Part shown: positions 1 through 5,694 of the stretch, piece by piece
Layout of the letters: each line of letters starts with the position of its first letter
Numbering within the stretch: position 1 is the first letter of the stretch
Source of the DNA: Crocinitomicaceae bacterium
GTDB lineage: Bacteria; Bacteroidota; Bacteroidia; Flavobacteriales_D; Crocinitomicaceae
Direction: 5' to 3'
NCBI GenBank assembly: GCA_030830385.1
Contig: JAURNA010000177.1
Coordinates: 1-11,474, forward strand
Length of the DNA: 11,474 bases
Program-made: the position numbers and the translations under genes
The notes under the pieces: model-generated
The model's input: only the letters and a program-made list of their open reading frames with translations
The model's database searches: none
What the model was told of the DNA's origin: nothing

Positions 1-28
1 CCTTAAGTTTTCTGAATCATTGGATAAA

Positions 29-163
29 CCGGAGCCCATTGTGCCACGTTTTCCGGTGATACTGTGCCATTGATTACCTTCGGTGCTGCTTCGCGGTCCG
101 GAGCAAACTGTGCCACTTTTTGGTTTAGTTTTTTGGATTCTCACCGGAGCAAACTGTGCCACT
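29..163 (+). repeat. IS21-type terminal repeat cluster (four copies)
   Basis: Four copies of a motif of the form CCGG(A/T)G...TGTGCCA(C/T) lie at 29-48, 53-71, 98-117 and 144-163. The last two are identical over 20 bases (CCGGAGCAAACTGTGCCACT); the first two are diverged. Copies start 24, 45 and 46 bases apart. IS21-family elements are known to carry several such repeats at their ends as transposase-binding sites, and the adjacent istA fragment fits this. The outermost terminal base of the element and any target duplication cannot be placed and may lie left of the window. Confidence 0.7.
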
Positions 164-462
164 CTAGAAATGATGTTGTTCTTCATCTATCAAAATAGAA
201 TGATAGATGGGCAAACGAATAGACATCATGGATTTACGTCAATTAATTCGGTTACAACAAAGTGGTGAGAGTAACCGCAGTGTAGCAGACTTACTTCAGG
301 TTAGTCGTAATACGATCAACGGATATGTACACCGCATAAAGGCTTTTGATTTAAGTTACGGTGATTTACTTGCCTTGGATGATGCCTCCTTGTATGATCC
401 TTTTCCTAAGGAATCGGAAGTTGACAGCTATCGTTATCGAGAACTGTCGCAATACTTTCCAG
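29..462 (+). mobile_element. Truncated IS21-family insertion sequence (left end plus 5' istA)
   Basis: The left-end repeat cluster and the start of an istA gene are present. The rest of istA, the istB helper ATPase gene and the right end are missing. Similarity to IstA stops around 455-462, where the reading frame runs into a tyrosine recombinase fragment. The element is therefore a one-ended remnant that cannot move by itself. The junction was probably made by a deletion running from inside the IS into the neighbouring integrase, because both genes are cut at the same point. The left boundary is uncertain. Confidence 0.7.
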
Positions 463-476
463 CGCAGGGTGCTTGA
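207..476 (+). pseudogene. istA: istA, IS21-family transposase, 5' fragment
   Basis: The 89-residue reading frame starts at ATG 207; an alternative start, ATG 228, would give MDLRQLIRL. Residues about 8-45 hold a helix-turn-helix: LRQLIRLQQSGESNRSVADL followed by LQVSRNTINGYV. This matches the N-terminal DNA-binding region of IstA transposases, which bind the terminal repeats just upstream. Residues after it (DLLALDDASLYDPFPK, SYRYRELSQYF) also resemble IstA. The match ends at about residue 83-84, and the last residues before the stop (PAQGA) come from the foreign sequence at the junction. Full IstA proteins are several hundred residues long and carry a DDE catalytic domain, which is absent, so this is not a working transposase. 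A truncated DNA-binding peptide could still be made, but nothing here shows that it is. Confidence 0.75.
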
Positions 477-828
477 ATTAAAACCCAAACAAATACTCCT
501 TCTCGATAAATACATACACGATTCAAGAGTCCACCTTGTCAAAGGAAACTACAACGAGCTTCTGATCACAAAGAAAGGGATACCAATATGCGTTGAGACC
601 ATCAATAGAATGTTACGACCTCTTAAAGGGTTGTCCCCTGCACGTTCGCTCAATGCCTCAACTATTCGTCAAAGTGTGATAGCGAACTGGCTTAATGAGA
701 GCAAATATCCACTTGGAGATGTTCAGCTTCCGGCAGGACATAAGTATCCGAGTTCTACAGAAAAATACCTCAGAGAAGACATTGAAAACAAGCGGAAGTT
801 GATTAATGCGTTTCATCCGCTGGGGTAA
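461..828 (+). pseudogene. Tyrosine recombinase/integrase, C-terminal fragment
   Basis: The frame running to the TAA at 826-828 encodes the C-terminal catalytic part of a phage-integrase/XerD-type tyrosine recombinase. Recognisable stretches are RRVLELKPKQILLLDKYI, then LNASTIRQSVIANWL with the box II arginine at codon 667-669, then a GHKYPSSTEKY segment with histidine at 739-741 and the nucleophilic tyrosine at 766-768. The N-terminal arm-binding and core-binding domains and the first catalytic arginine region are missing. The open frame continues upstream to 361, but that part is only the istA sequence read in another frame. Family members have about 280-400 residues, so roughly the last 120 remain. 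The fragment probably marks a former integrative element or integron-like gene destroyed when the IS21 element arrived or was deleted. It is not expected to be active. Confidence 0.72.
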
Positions 829-831
829 AGT

Positions 832-913
832 GTATTTTGTAAAGTACGAATACTGATTCAAATCGTATTTTGTACAATACAATAAATGCGTAAATTTGTA
901 TTATATAAAATAC
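832..913. promoter_or_regulatory. Three 16-base palindromes at 33-base spacing (candidate operators)
   Basis: Three related inverted repeats lie at 832-847 (GTATTTTGTAAAGTAC, imperfect), 865-880 (GTATTTTGTACAATAC) and 898-913 (GTATTATATAAAATAC). The second and third have perfect arms GTATT/AATAC around a 6-base centre. The starts are exactly 33 bases apart, about three helical turns, so the sites face the same side of the DNA. A further AATAC half-site lies at 849-853. The second site covers the -35-like element and the third covers the expected transcription start of the ATPase gene at 917, so binding would be expected to repress it. The binding protein is unknown; autoregulation is possible. 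Confidence 0.55.
869..898 (+). promoter_or_regulatory. Bacteroidota-type promoter of the ATPase gene
   Basis: TTTG at 869-872 and TAAATTTG at 891-898 match the Bacteroidota primary-sigma consensus (TTTG, about 19 bases, TAnnTTTG). The spacer is 18 bases, one short of the usual 19-21. Transcription would start near 903-905, giving a leader of only about 12-14 bases before ATG 917. The promoter is interleaved with two of the three palindromes. Confidence 0.5.
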
Positions 914-916
914 ACT

Positions 917-2113
917 ATGGAAAGGTTAGTTCAACAATTTTTAAGACGCGTAGGAAATGTATCGACGGACTTTAAGCGGTATTTATTTGATGAGATCAAT
1001 TGGAACGATCGATTAATTGCAATCAAAGGATCAAGGGGAGTTGGTAAAACAACAATGCTTCTTCAATACATTAAACTAAATAGAGAATTAGATGAGCAAA
1101 CGCTCTATGTAAGTTTAGATGATATATTTTTTCAAGCACAAACTCTGGTTGATTTGGTTGATGAATTTTATACCAATGGTGGCAAGTTCCTGTATTTAGA
1201 TGAAGTTCATAAATATGATAATTGGTCAACTGAGATTAAGAATATCTATGACAACTATGATGATTTATACATTGTATTCACGAGCTCTTCTGTACTTGAG
1301 ATTAATAAGGGGGATGCAGATCTAAGTAGACGTGTTGTAGCTTATGAATTGAAAGGATTGTCCTTTCGAGAATATTTAAACTTAGAAGGAGTAAGAGTGG
1401 ATTCCAGTTTTGGATTGGAAGATGTTTTGCACAAGCATATGCAAATTGCGCAAGATATTACGACTTCGCACAGAGTTCTAATTCATTTCAAGAAATACCT
1501 TGATAGCGGATATTATCCATTTTATAAAGAAGGTGAAGCATCTTATTTTGGAAAAATAAACAATGTGATTAATCTGACAATTGAATCGGATATTCCATCA
1601 GTGTATAAAACAGAATTCAAAACGATCAATAAGATTAAACGCTTACTGTATGTTGTTTCAACTTCGCTACCCTATGAGCCAAATATTACAAAATTAGCGC
1701 AACAACTCGAAACGACTTCTAGAACTTCGGCATTACAATATCTTGACTATCTGGAGAAAGCGAATTTAATTAGCAGTTTAAAAACGAGTGCCAAAGGGAA
1801 TAATTACTTAGTTAAACCAGATAAAATTTATCTTGAGAATACAAATTTGATAAAAGCTTTAGGTAGTCAACTTGTAAATGAAGGTACTATTCGCGAAACC
1901 TTTTTTAACAATCAATTGAGCGTTAAACACCAGGTAAACACGAGTAAAGAGAGTGATTTTCTTGTTGATACCAAATATACTTTTGAAGTAGGAGGAAGAG
2001 GTAAAAAGACTACGCAAATTAAATCACTTGAAAATGCATTTATCGCAGCTGACAACATGGAGATTGGATTTAGAAATAAAATACCGCTATGGTTGTTTGG
2101 GATGACATACTAG
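917..2113 (+). CDS. Orphan AAA-type ATPase with DUF4143-like C-terminal domain
   Basis: The protein has 398 residues from ATG 917. The frame is open to an ATG at 896, but that start lies upstream of the predicted transcription start, whereas MERLVQQFLRRV is typical of this family. A Walker A motif, GSRGVGKTT, is at residues 38-46 and Walker B, FLYLDE, at 91-96, followed by VHKYDNW. A sensor-1-like strand (IVFTSSS) lies near 113-120 and an arginine pair (LSRR) near 135. The C-terminal third contains a winged-helix-like stretch and ends with SDFLVDTKYTFEVGGRGKK, whose D-x(n)-E-x-G-x-x-K spacing resembles the degenerate nuclease-like fold of DUF4143. Such ATPases are widespread in Bacteroidota and archaea and their role is mostly unknown. 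The gene is AT-rich (18 G+C of 60 at 1561-1620, against 31 of 60 at 4201-4260 in porZ) and sits beside IS and integrase debris, which suggests acquisition by transfer. No partner gene is adjacent. Confidence 0.8.
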   Translation: MERLVQQFLRRVGNVSTDFKRYLFDEINWNDRLIAIKGSRGVGKTTMLLQYIKLNRELDEQTLYVSLDDIFFQAQTLVDLVDEFYTNGGKFLYLDEVHKYDNWSTEIKNIYDNYDDLYIVFTSSSVLEINKGDADLSRRVVAYELKGLSFREYLNLEGVRVDSSFGLEDVLHKHMQIAQDITTSHRVLIHFKKYLDSGYYPFYKEGEASYFGKINNVINLTIESDIPSVYKTEFKTINKIKRLLYVVSTSLPYEPNITKLAQQLETTSRTSALQYLDYLEKANLISSLKTSAKGNNYLVKPDKIYLENTNLIKALGSQLVNEGTIRETFFNNQLSVKHQVNTSKESDFLVDTKYTFEVGGRGKKTTQIKSLENAFIAADNMEIGFRNKIPLWLFGMTY

Positions 2114-2293
2114 AGTTAAACGTAATAGTGTAAAATCCAGCGATGTTGACCCGTCTATTCCGATTTCCATTGCCCCACTCAAGTATCTGACAACAAGAAA
2201 ACTAAAAAGGTCAATCATTTCTGGACTCGGTGGATCAGTTCGTCTGGAATTAACAGCAACGACCAATAAGTACTCGTAATCCATTTTATCCAT
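2087..2293 (-). CDS. Possible small hypothetical protein (68 aa), doubtful
   Basis: A minus-strand frame starts at ATG 2293 (MDKMDYEYLLVVAVNSRR) and ends at 2087, overlapping the last 27 bases of the ATPase gene tail to tail. GGAG lies six bases before this ATG, a plausible ribosome-binding site and unusual for a chance frame. The frame is open further upstream to 2356, but that part runs into the terminator hairpin. The middle of the peptide is hydrophobic (LFSFLVVRYLSGAMEIG). I recognise no family. It could be a remnant of a gene cut by the arrival of the accessory region, or a chance frame. Confidence 0.25.
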   Translation of the reverse strand: MDKMDYEYLLVVAVNSRRTDPPSPEMIDLFSFLVVRYLSGAMEIGIDGSTSLDFTLLRLTLVCHPKQP

Positions 2294-2340
2294 ATTTTTC
2301 TCCATGTGACTGATAATTGAGCATAGATCGAAATTGTGGG

Positions 2341-2388
2341 GAAACAAAAAACCCAACTAACTGATTTACAATTAATTGGGTTCTTTTT
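2341..2388. terminator. Bidirectional intrinsic terminator between the ATPase gene and tRNA-Arg
   Basis: The arms AACCCAA (2350-2356) and TTGGGTT (2376-2382) form a 7-bp stem, extended after a mismatch by TAA/TTA. On the minus strand the hairpin is followed by TTTTTGTTT, a good U-run 8 bases after the end of the tRNA. On the plus strand it is followed by CTTTTT. It can end the tRNA transcript and also stop transcription coming from the ATPase gene. Confidence 0.75.
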
Positions 2389-2390
2389 AG

Positions 2391-2464
2391 TGACTCCGGC
2401 AGGATTCTAACCTGCAACCGCTGGAGCCGAAATCCAGTGCTCTATACAGTTGAGCTACGGAGCC
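2391..2464 (-). tRNA. tRNA-Arg, anticodon UCG
   Basis: The 74-base gene folds as a complete cloverleaf. The acceptor strand GGCTCCG pairs with CGGAGTC (one G-U), followed by discriminator A. The D-stem is GCTC/GAGC, the anticodon stem is CTGGA/TCCAG with loop TTTCGGC (anticodon TCG, reading CGN codons), and the T-stem is GCAGG/CCTGC. CCA is not encoded, so it must be added by CCA-transferase. The T-loop is TTAGAAT, giving A56 instead of the near-universal C56, and the D-loop is AACTGTATA, giving G18 then U19. U19 can pair with A56, so the elbow contact seems kept by a compensating change. Transcription comes from the consensus promoter at 2579-2609 and ends at the hairpin just downstream. Confidence 0.95.
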
Positions 2465-2500
2465 GAGTCACATACCCTTCGGCACATATTTGTTTTCGTT

Positions 2501-2546
2501 CCGGTGCTCTATACTCCCGATCGTTATCGGGATGAGCTACGAAGCC
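2501..2546 (-). pseudogene. Broken tRNA-Arg-like 5' half with a hairpin in its D-loop
   Basis: Read on the minus strand from 2546, the sequence starts GGCTTCGTAGCTCA, matching the intact neighbour's GGCTCCGTAGCTCA with one change. It then holds an 18-base hairpin, TCCCGATAACGATCGGGA (2532-2515: 7-bp perfect stem, loop AACG), and resumes with GTATAGAGCACCGGA, again like the tRNA (GTATAGAGCACTGGA). Past about 2500 the similarity ends: there is no anticodon stem partner and no T-arm. The hairpin replaces three bases (ACT) of the normal D-loop. It lies between the minus-strand promoter and the intact tRNA-Arg, so it should be transcribed as part of that precursor. Confidence 0.65.
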
Positions 2547-2578
2547 TCATCAGACGTACGTAGACGTCGGAAGTGCGG

Positions 2579-2609
2579 CAAAATTAATAGATCAGCAACA
2601 AAAGACAAA
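2579..2609 (-). promoter_or_regulatory. Consensus promoter for the tRNA-Arg transcript
   Basis: On the minus strand TTTG (2609-2606), a 19-base spacer and TAATTTTG (2586-2579) match the Bacteroidota consensus exactly. Transcription would start near 2573, about 27 bases before the broken tRNA copy and about 110 bases before the intact tRNA-Arg. No other promoter is seen between the two. Confidence 0.65.
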
Positions 2610-2650
2610 CAAAAACCGTAAGATTCTATGGCTCCCAACATCAAATCAAA

Positions 2651-2658
2651 TATTTTTG
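2651..2658 (+). promoter_or_regulatory. -7 box of the porZ-recO promoter
   Basis: TATTTTTG matches TAnnTTTG. Twenty bases upstream is TATG (2627-2630), one mismatch from the TTTG element. Transcription would start near 2664, leaving about a 30-base leader before the porZ ATG. Confidence 0.45.
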
Positions 2659-2694
2659 TTCAACCATCGTTACTAGCATACTAACGTTTTACGC

Positions 2695-5004
2695 ATGCGA
2701 TTACTTCTTGCTTGTATTATAATTTCCGGATCCGTTTCCGCCCAAATCGGTATGGGACAATGGCGATTGCACGTCCCCACAAACCAATGTCACGATGTCG
2801 TGGCAACATCCAAGGGAGCCTATGGTGCACTTATCAACGGAGTACTCGAGTACGACTTCTCATCAAACGAAACAAGCATGTGGGACGCAGTGAACGGGCT
2901 GTCGGATATCGCGGTAGCATGTCTGGGGTATTCAAGTGCGAACGATGCGGTGTTCATAGGATACGAAAACGGCAACATCGACAAGCTAAAAGGAAGTCAG
3001 GTGATCAACATTCCTGCGATTAAACTGGCCGAAATTCAGGGGTCAAAACGCATTTACAAAATCGTAGAGCACAACGGATACATGTACTTCGCAACGGGTT
3101 TTGGAATCGTGAAAATCGACCCGCTGAAAAACGAAGTTCGCGATGCGTATTACCCAACAAACGGCAACGCACCGGTAATTGATATTGCGTTTCGCAACGA
3201 CACCATTTTTGCATTGACCGAAACGCAAATGTACACGGGCGATCTGAACAACATCGCCCTGGCCGATCCAACACAATGGACCATCGATGCGCGTGTACCC
3301 CAAATCAACACCCACGCCTATCAGGAGTTGGCAATCGTTCGAAACGAACTGTATCTCCTGTTTAAACACGACGATTACGGTGCTGATACGGTCTATCACA
3401 TCAACGCATCCGGAATGACGGTTGCTCACCAGGAGCCGTTTTCAATGGAAATAACCTCGATGAGTATTGTCAATGATCAATTGGCCCTACACTTTGACGC
3501 TTCCACAGTTGTGTACGATGAGAATTTCAATTACGCATTCACATTGGGAGATTATGGATTTACCGCACCTCGTGTGGCAGAAATGTTCTACCGCGATGGC
3601 GTCTATTGGACAGCTGATTTGAATTCAGGCTTCGTTCAGGTGAAAACAACCGGAGTGAAGCAAATTTCATATCCCGGCCCACCCAAAGATGCATTTTACT
3701 CCATGGATTGGTCGCAGGGACGTCTGGCGGTTTGTAGCGGAGGAGTGGACGGAAACGTGTCTACGTTCAATACAGGAGGCGTCTACATTTTCGAAAATGA
3801 AGAGTGGGAACTGCGGGATGCGTTCAATATGAATCTCTGGCAGGGACAGGATATTTACGATTACCTGTGCGTTGCGATGCATCCGTCGAATCGGGAACAA
3901 ATGGCGGTGGGGACATTCTCGTTTGTACCGGTTTCCATTATGGACGAAACAGGTCAGGTGATGGATACCTTAACTCCGCAAAACTCATTCATTGAGGCGG
4001 CGACGATTGGAGTCGGAAAGTCTCTCGTTACGGCTATGGAGTACGACGCACAAGGCAATTTATGGATACTGAACGGCGGAGGAAACAAACCCTTAAAAGT
4101 ACTTACCGGAAATGGAGAATGGCAATCGTTCGATATGGGAACTGCCGCGAAAACGAAGTTTTCTGCCAAAATGGTCATTGACAACACGGGAAACAAATGG
4201 ATGAGTTTCCTGAACAACGGGCTGTATGGCTACTCGGACGGTGGAACACCAACCGATATAGGAGACGACAACTATCAGTACTTCTCCAATGGGGAAGGAC
4301 TGGGCGCACTGCCGTCGACGAACGTTACGGCACTCGCTGTAGATCATGACAATGAACTTTGGATTGGTACAGATGCAGGATTCGCGGTGTTGTACAACCC
4401 GGGAAGTGCAATAGGAGCGTCTTCCGGAGATTACGACGCACAACGTATCAAAGTTGATTTTGAAGGAAACATCGAATATGTATTGGGAGCCACGTACATC
4501 ACGGATATCGAAGTGGACGGTGGAAACCGAAAATGGTTCGGAACGGCAAATTCAGGATTGGTATTACTCTCCGCCGATGGGTTGGAAATTCTCGAGCAGC
4601 ACACCATGGAAAATTCACCGTTGATTTCAAATATGATTCTCGATTTACAACTGGATCACAACACGGGAGAACTATTCATCATCACGGATAAAGGGCTGGT
4701 TTCCTATCGCACGGATGCCTCGGATGGAAATTCGAATTATTCGAATGTTACTGTGTTCCCCAACCCGGTTCGCCCGGATTTTCATGGCCCGGTTACCATC
4801 CAGGGAATCAAAGGAGATTCAGATGTTCGCATTACCGATGCAGCCGGAAACCTCGTGTACGAAACATCGTCAAACGGAGGAACCGCAACCTGGAACGGTG
4901 AAAACATTCAGGGGGCGCAGGTAGAAACGGGCGTGTATTTGATTTGGACAGCTCCACGTGAAGGAAAGGGGCGCCATGTGGGAAAAGTATTGGTTGTTCG
5001 ATAA
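2695..5004 (+). CDS. porZ: PorZ-like type IX secretion system attachment-complex protein
   Basis: The protein has 769 residues. A signal peptide (MRLLLACIIISGSVSA) with likely cleavage after A16 supports ATG 2695 as the start. Residues about 17-670 consist of repeated beta-propeller-like strands, with recurring phrases such as NKWMSFLNNGLYGYSD, ELWIGTDAGFAVLYNP and RKWFGTANSGLVLLS, as in the two-propeller PorZ fold. Residues about 683-769 form a type A C-terminal sorting domain starting at VFPNPV (687), with GNLVYET, TATWNGEN, TGVYLIW and a basic KVLVVR end. In Porphyromonas gingivalis, PorZ works at the cell surface with PorU, PorV and PorQ in the attachment complex, which removes sorting domains and links cargo to A-type lipopolysaccharide. 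The sorting domain implies that it is itself a T9SS substrate. Its stop codon abuts the recO start. Assignment rests on architecture and on this neighbour; residue-level identity to known PorZ was not measured. Confidence 0.85.
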   Translation: MRLLLACIIISGSVSAQIGMGQWRLHVPTNQCHDVVATSKGAYGALINGVLEYDFSSNETSMWDAVNGLSDIAVACLGYSSANDAVFIGYENGNIDKLKGSQVINIPAIKLAEIQGSKRIYKIVEHNGYMYFATGFGIVKIDPLKNEVRDAYYPTNGNAPVIDIAFRNDTIFALTETQMYTGDLNNIALADPTQWTIDARVPQINTHAYQELAIVRNELYLLFKHDDYGADTVYHINASGMTVAHQEPFSMEITSMSIVNDQLALHFDASTVVYDENFNYAFTLGDYGFTAPRVAEMFYRDGVYWTADLNSGFVQVKTTGVKQISYPGPPKDAFYSMDWSQGRLAVCSGGVDGNVSTFNTGGVYIFENEEWELRDAFNMNLWQGQDIYDYLCVAMHPSNREQMAVGTFSFVPVSIMDETGQVMDTLTPQNSFIEAATIGVGKSLVTAMEYDAQGNLWILNGGGNKPLKVLTGNGEWQSFDMGTAAKTKFSAKMVIDNTGNKWMSFLNNGLYGYSDGGTPTDIGDDNYQYFSNGEGLGALPSTNVTALAVDHDNELWIGTDAGFAVLYNPGSAIGASSGDYDAQRIKVDFEGNIEYVLGATYITDIEVDGGNRKWFGTANSGLVLLSADGLEILEQHTMENSPLISNMILDLQLDHNTGELFIITDKGLVSYRTDASDGNSNYSNVTVFPNPVRPDFHGPVTIQGIKGDSDVRITDAAGNLVYETSSNGGTATWNGENIQGAQVETGVYLIWTAPREGKGRHVGKVLVVR

Positions 5005-5694
5005 ATGAAAACAGTCGATCAAGGCATCATTCTTCAGCGCCGAACCTATTCTGAAACCAGTTTAATCGTAAAGGCATACACCCGGTCGGGAGGGTTGCAA
5101 TCCTTCATTTTCAAAGGAGGAAAGAAGAAGGCACACGGCATTTTTCCCTGTTCGCTTAGTGAACTCGAATTCTACGATCGTAACGAGAGTGATTTATTGC
5201 ATCTGACCTCCGTTTCCAACTACGAATCCCTGGATTTTCCTTTTGATCCGGTGCGTGGAACCATTGCGTTCTTCATAGCCGAAGTGATCCAAAAGTGCGT
5301 GCATCCCAACGAACCGGACAAGCCACTCTACGCATTTGTCGAGAATGCCATTAAGGAATTGAATTCGTTGGAAAATGTGCGTCATTTCCCCGTGGGTTTT
5401 TTATTTCAACTATCAAATCATCTGGGAGTTCAACCACAGGTGATTCATCCGGAGGGAATGTACTTTAGTCTCGAAGACGGTTTAATTGATCAACATGGAC
5501 ATCGCGCCATTCATGCGGAAACGGGTGAGGGGGTTCGTTTGATCCGAAGTTTGGCCCAACACCATGAAATCTCAGCTTCGAGGGAAGCGAGGGAACACGC
5601 CCTGCAAATTCTCCTTCGCTACTTACAATTTCACATTCCGGGGTTTACCCACCCGGATTCGTACGACATCGTCCGGGAAGTACTGCACGATTGA
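5005..5694 (+). CDS. recO: DNA repair protein RecO
   Basis: The protein has 229 residues, close to the usual size. The N-terminus, MKTVDQGIILQRRTYSETSL followed by IVKAYTRSGG, is the typical RecO OB-fold start, and FKGGKKKAHGIFPCSLSELE continues that domain to about residue 80. The rest is the helical C-terminal domain (IAFFIAEVIQKCVH, FLFQLSNHLGVQP, LLRYLQFHIPGF). RecO works with RecR in the RecFOR pathway, helping to load RecA on single-stranded DNA at gaps and annealing complementary strands. The paired CxxC zinc site found in some RecO proteins is absent. ATG 5005 directly follows the porZ TAA, with no intergenic base, so translation is probably coupled. The 3' end meets the stop codon of the opposing lipoprotein gene with no gap. 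Confidence 0.93.
   Translation: MKTVDQGIILQRRTYSETSLIVKAYTRSGGLQSFIFKGGKKKAHGIFPCSLSELEFYDRNESDLLHLTSVSNYESLDFPFDPVRGTIAFFIAEVIQKCVHPNEPDKPLYAFVENAIKELNSLENVRHFPVGFLFQLSNHLGVQPQVIHPEGMYFSLEDGLIDQHGHRAIHAETGEGVRLIRSLAQHHEISASREAREHALQILLRYLQFHIPGFTHPDSYDIVREVLHD

Noticed and set aside
83..268. 61-residue plus-strand frame across the IS left end
   Set aside because: It runs through the terminal repeats and overlaps istA in another frame; it has no family resemblance.
361..460. N-terminal extension of the integrase fragment back to ATG 361
   Set aside because: These bases are istA sequence read out of frame; recombinase similarity begins only at about 461-469.
729..738. Ten-base match (TCCGGCAGGA) to the tRNA-Arg 3' end at 2395-2404, as a possible attachment-site duplication
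   Set aside because: It is short and lies inside the integrase codons for the conserved LPAGH segment; similarity does not extend, so it is most likely chance.
2465..2546. A second functional tRNA upstream of tRNA-Arg
   Set aside because: Only the 5' half is present, the D-loop is interrupted, and the anticodon stem partner and T-arm are missing.
3043..3429. 128-residue minus-strand frame inside porZ (and similar antisense frames there)
   Set aside because: The plus-strand PorZ frame is continuous with a signal peptide and sorting domain; the antisense frames have no supporting signals.
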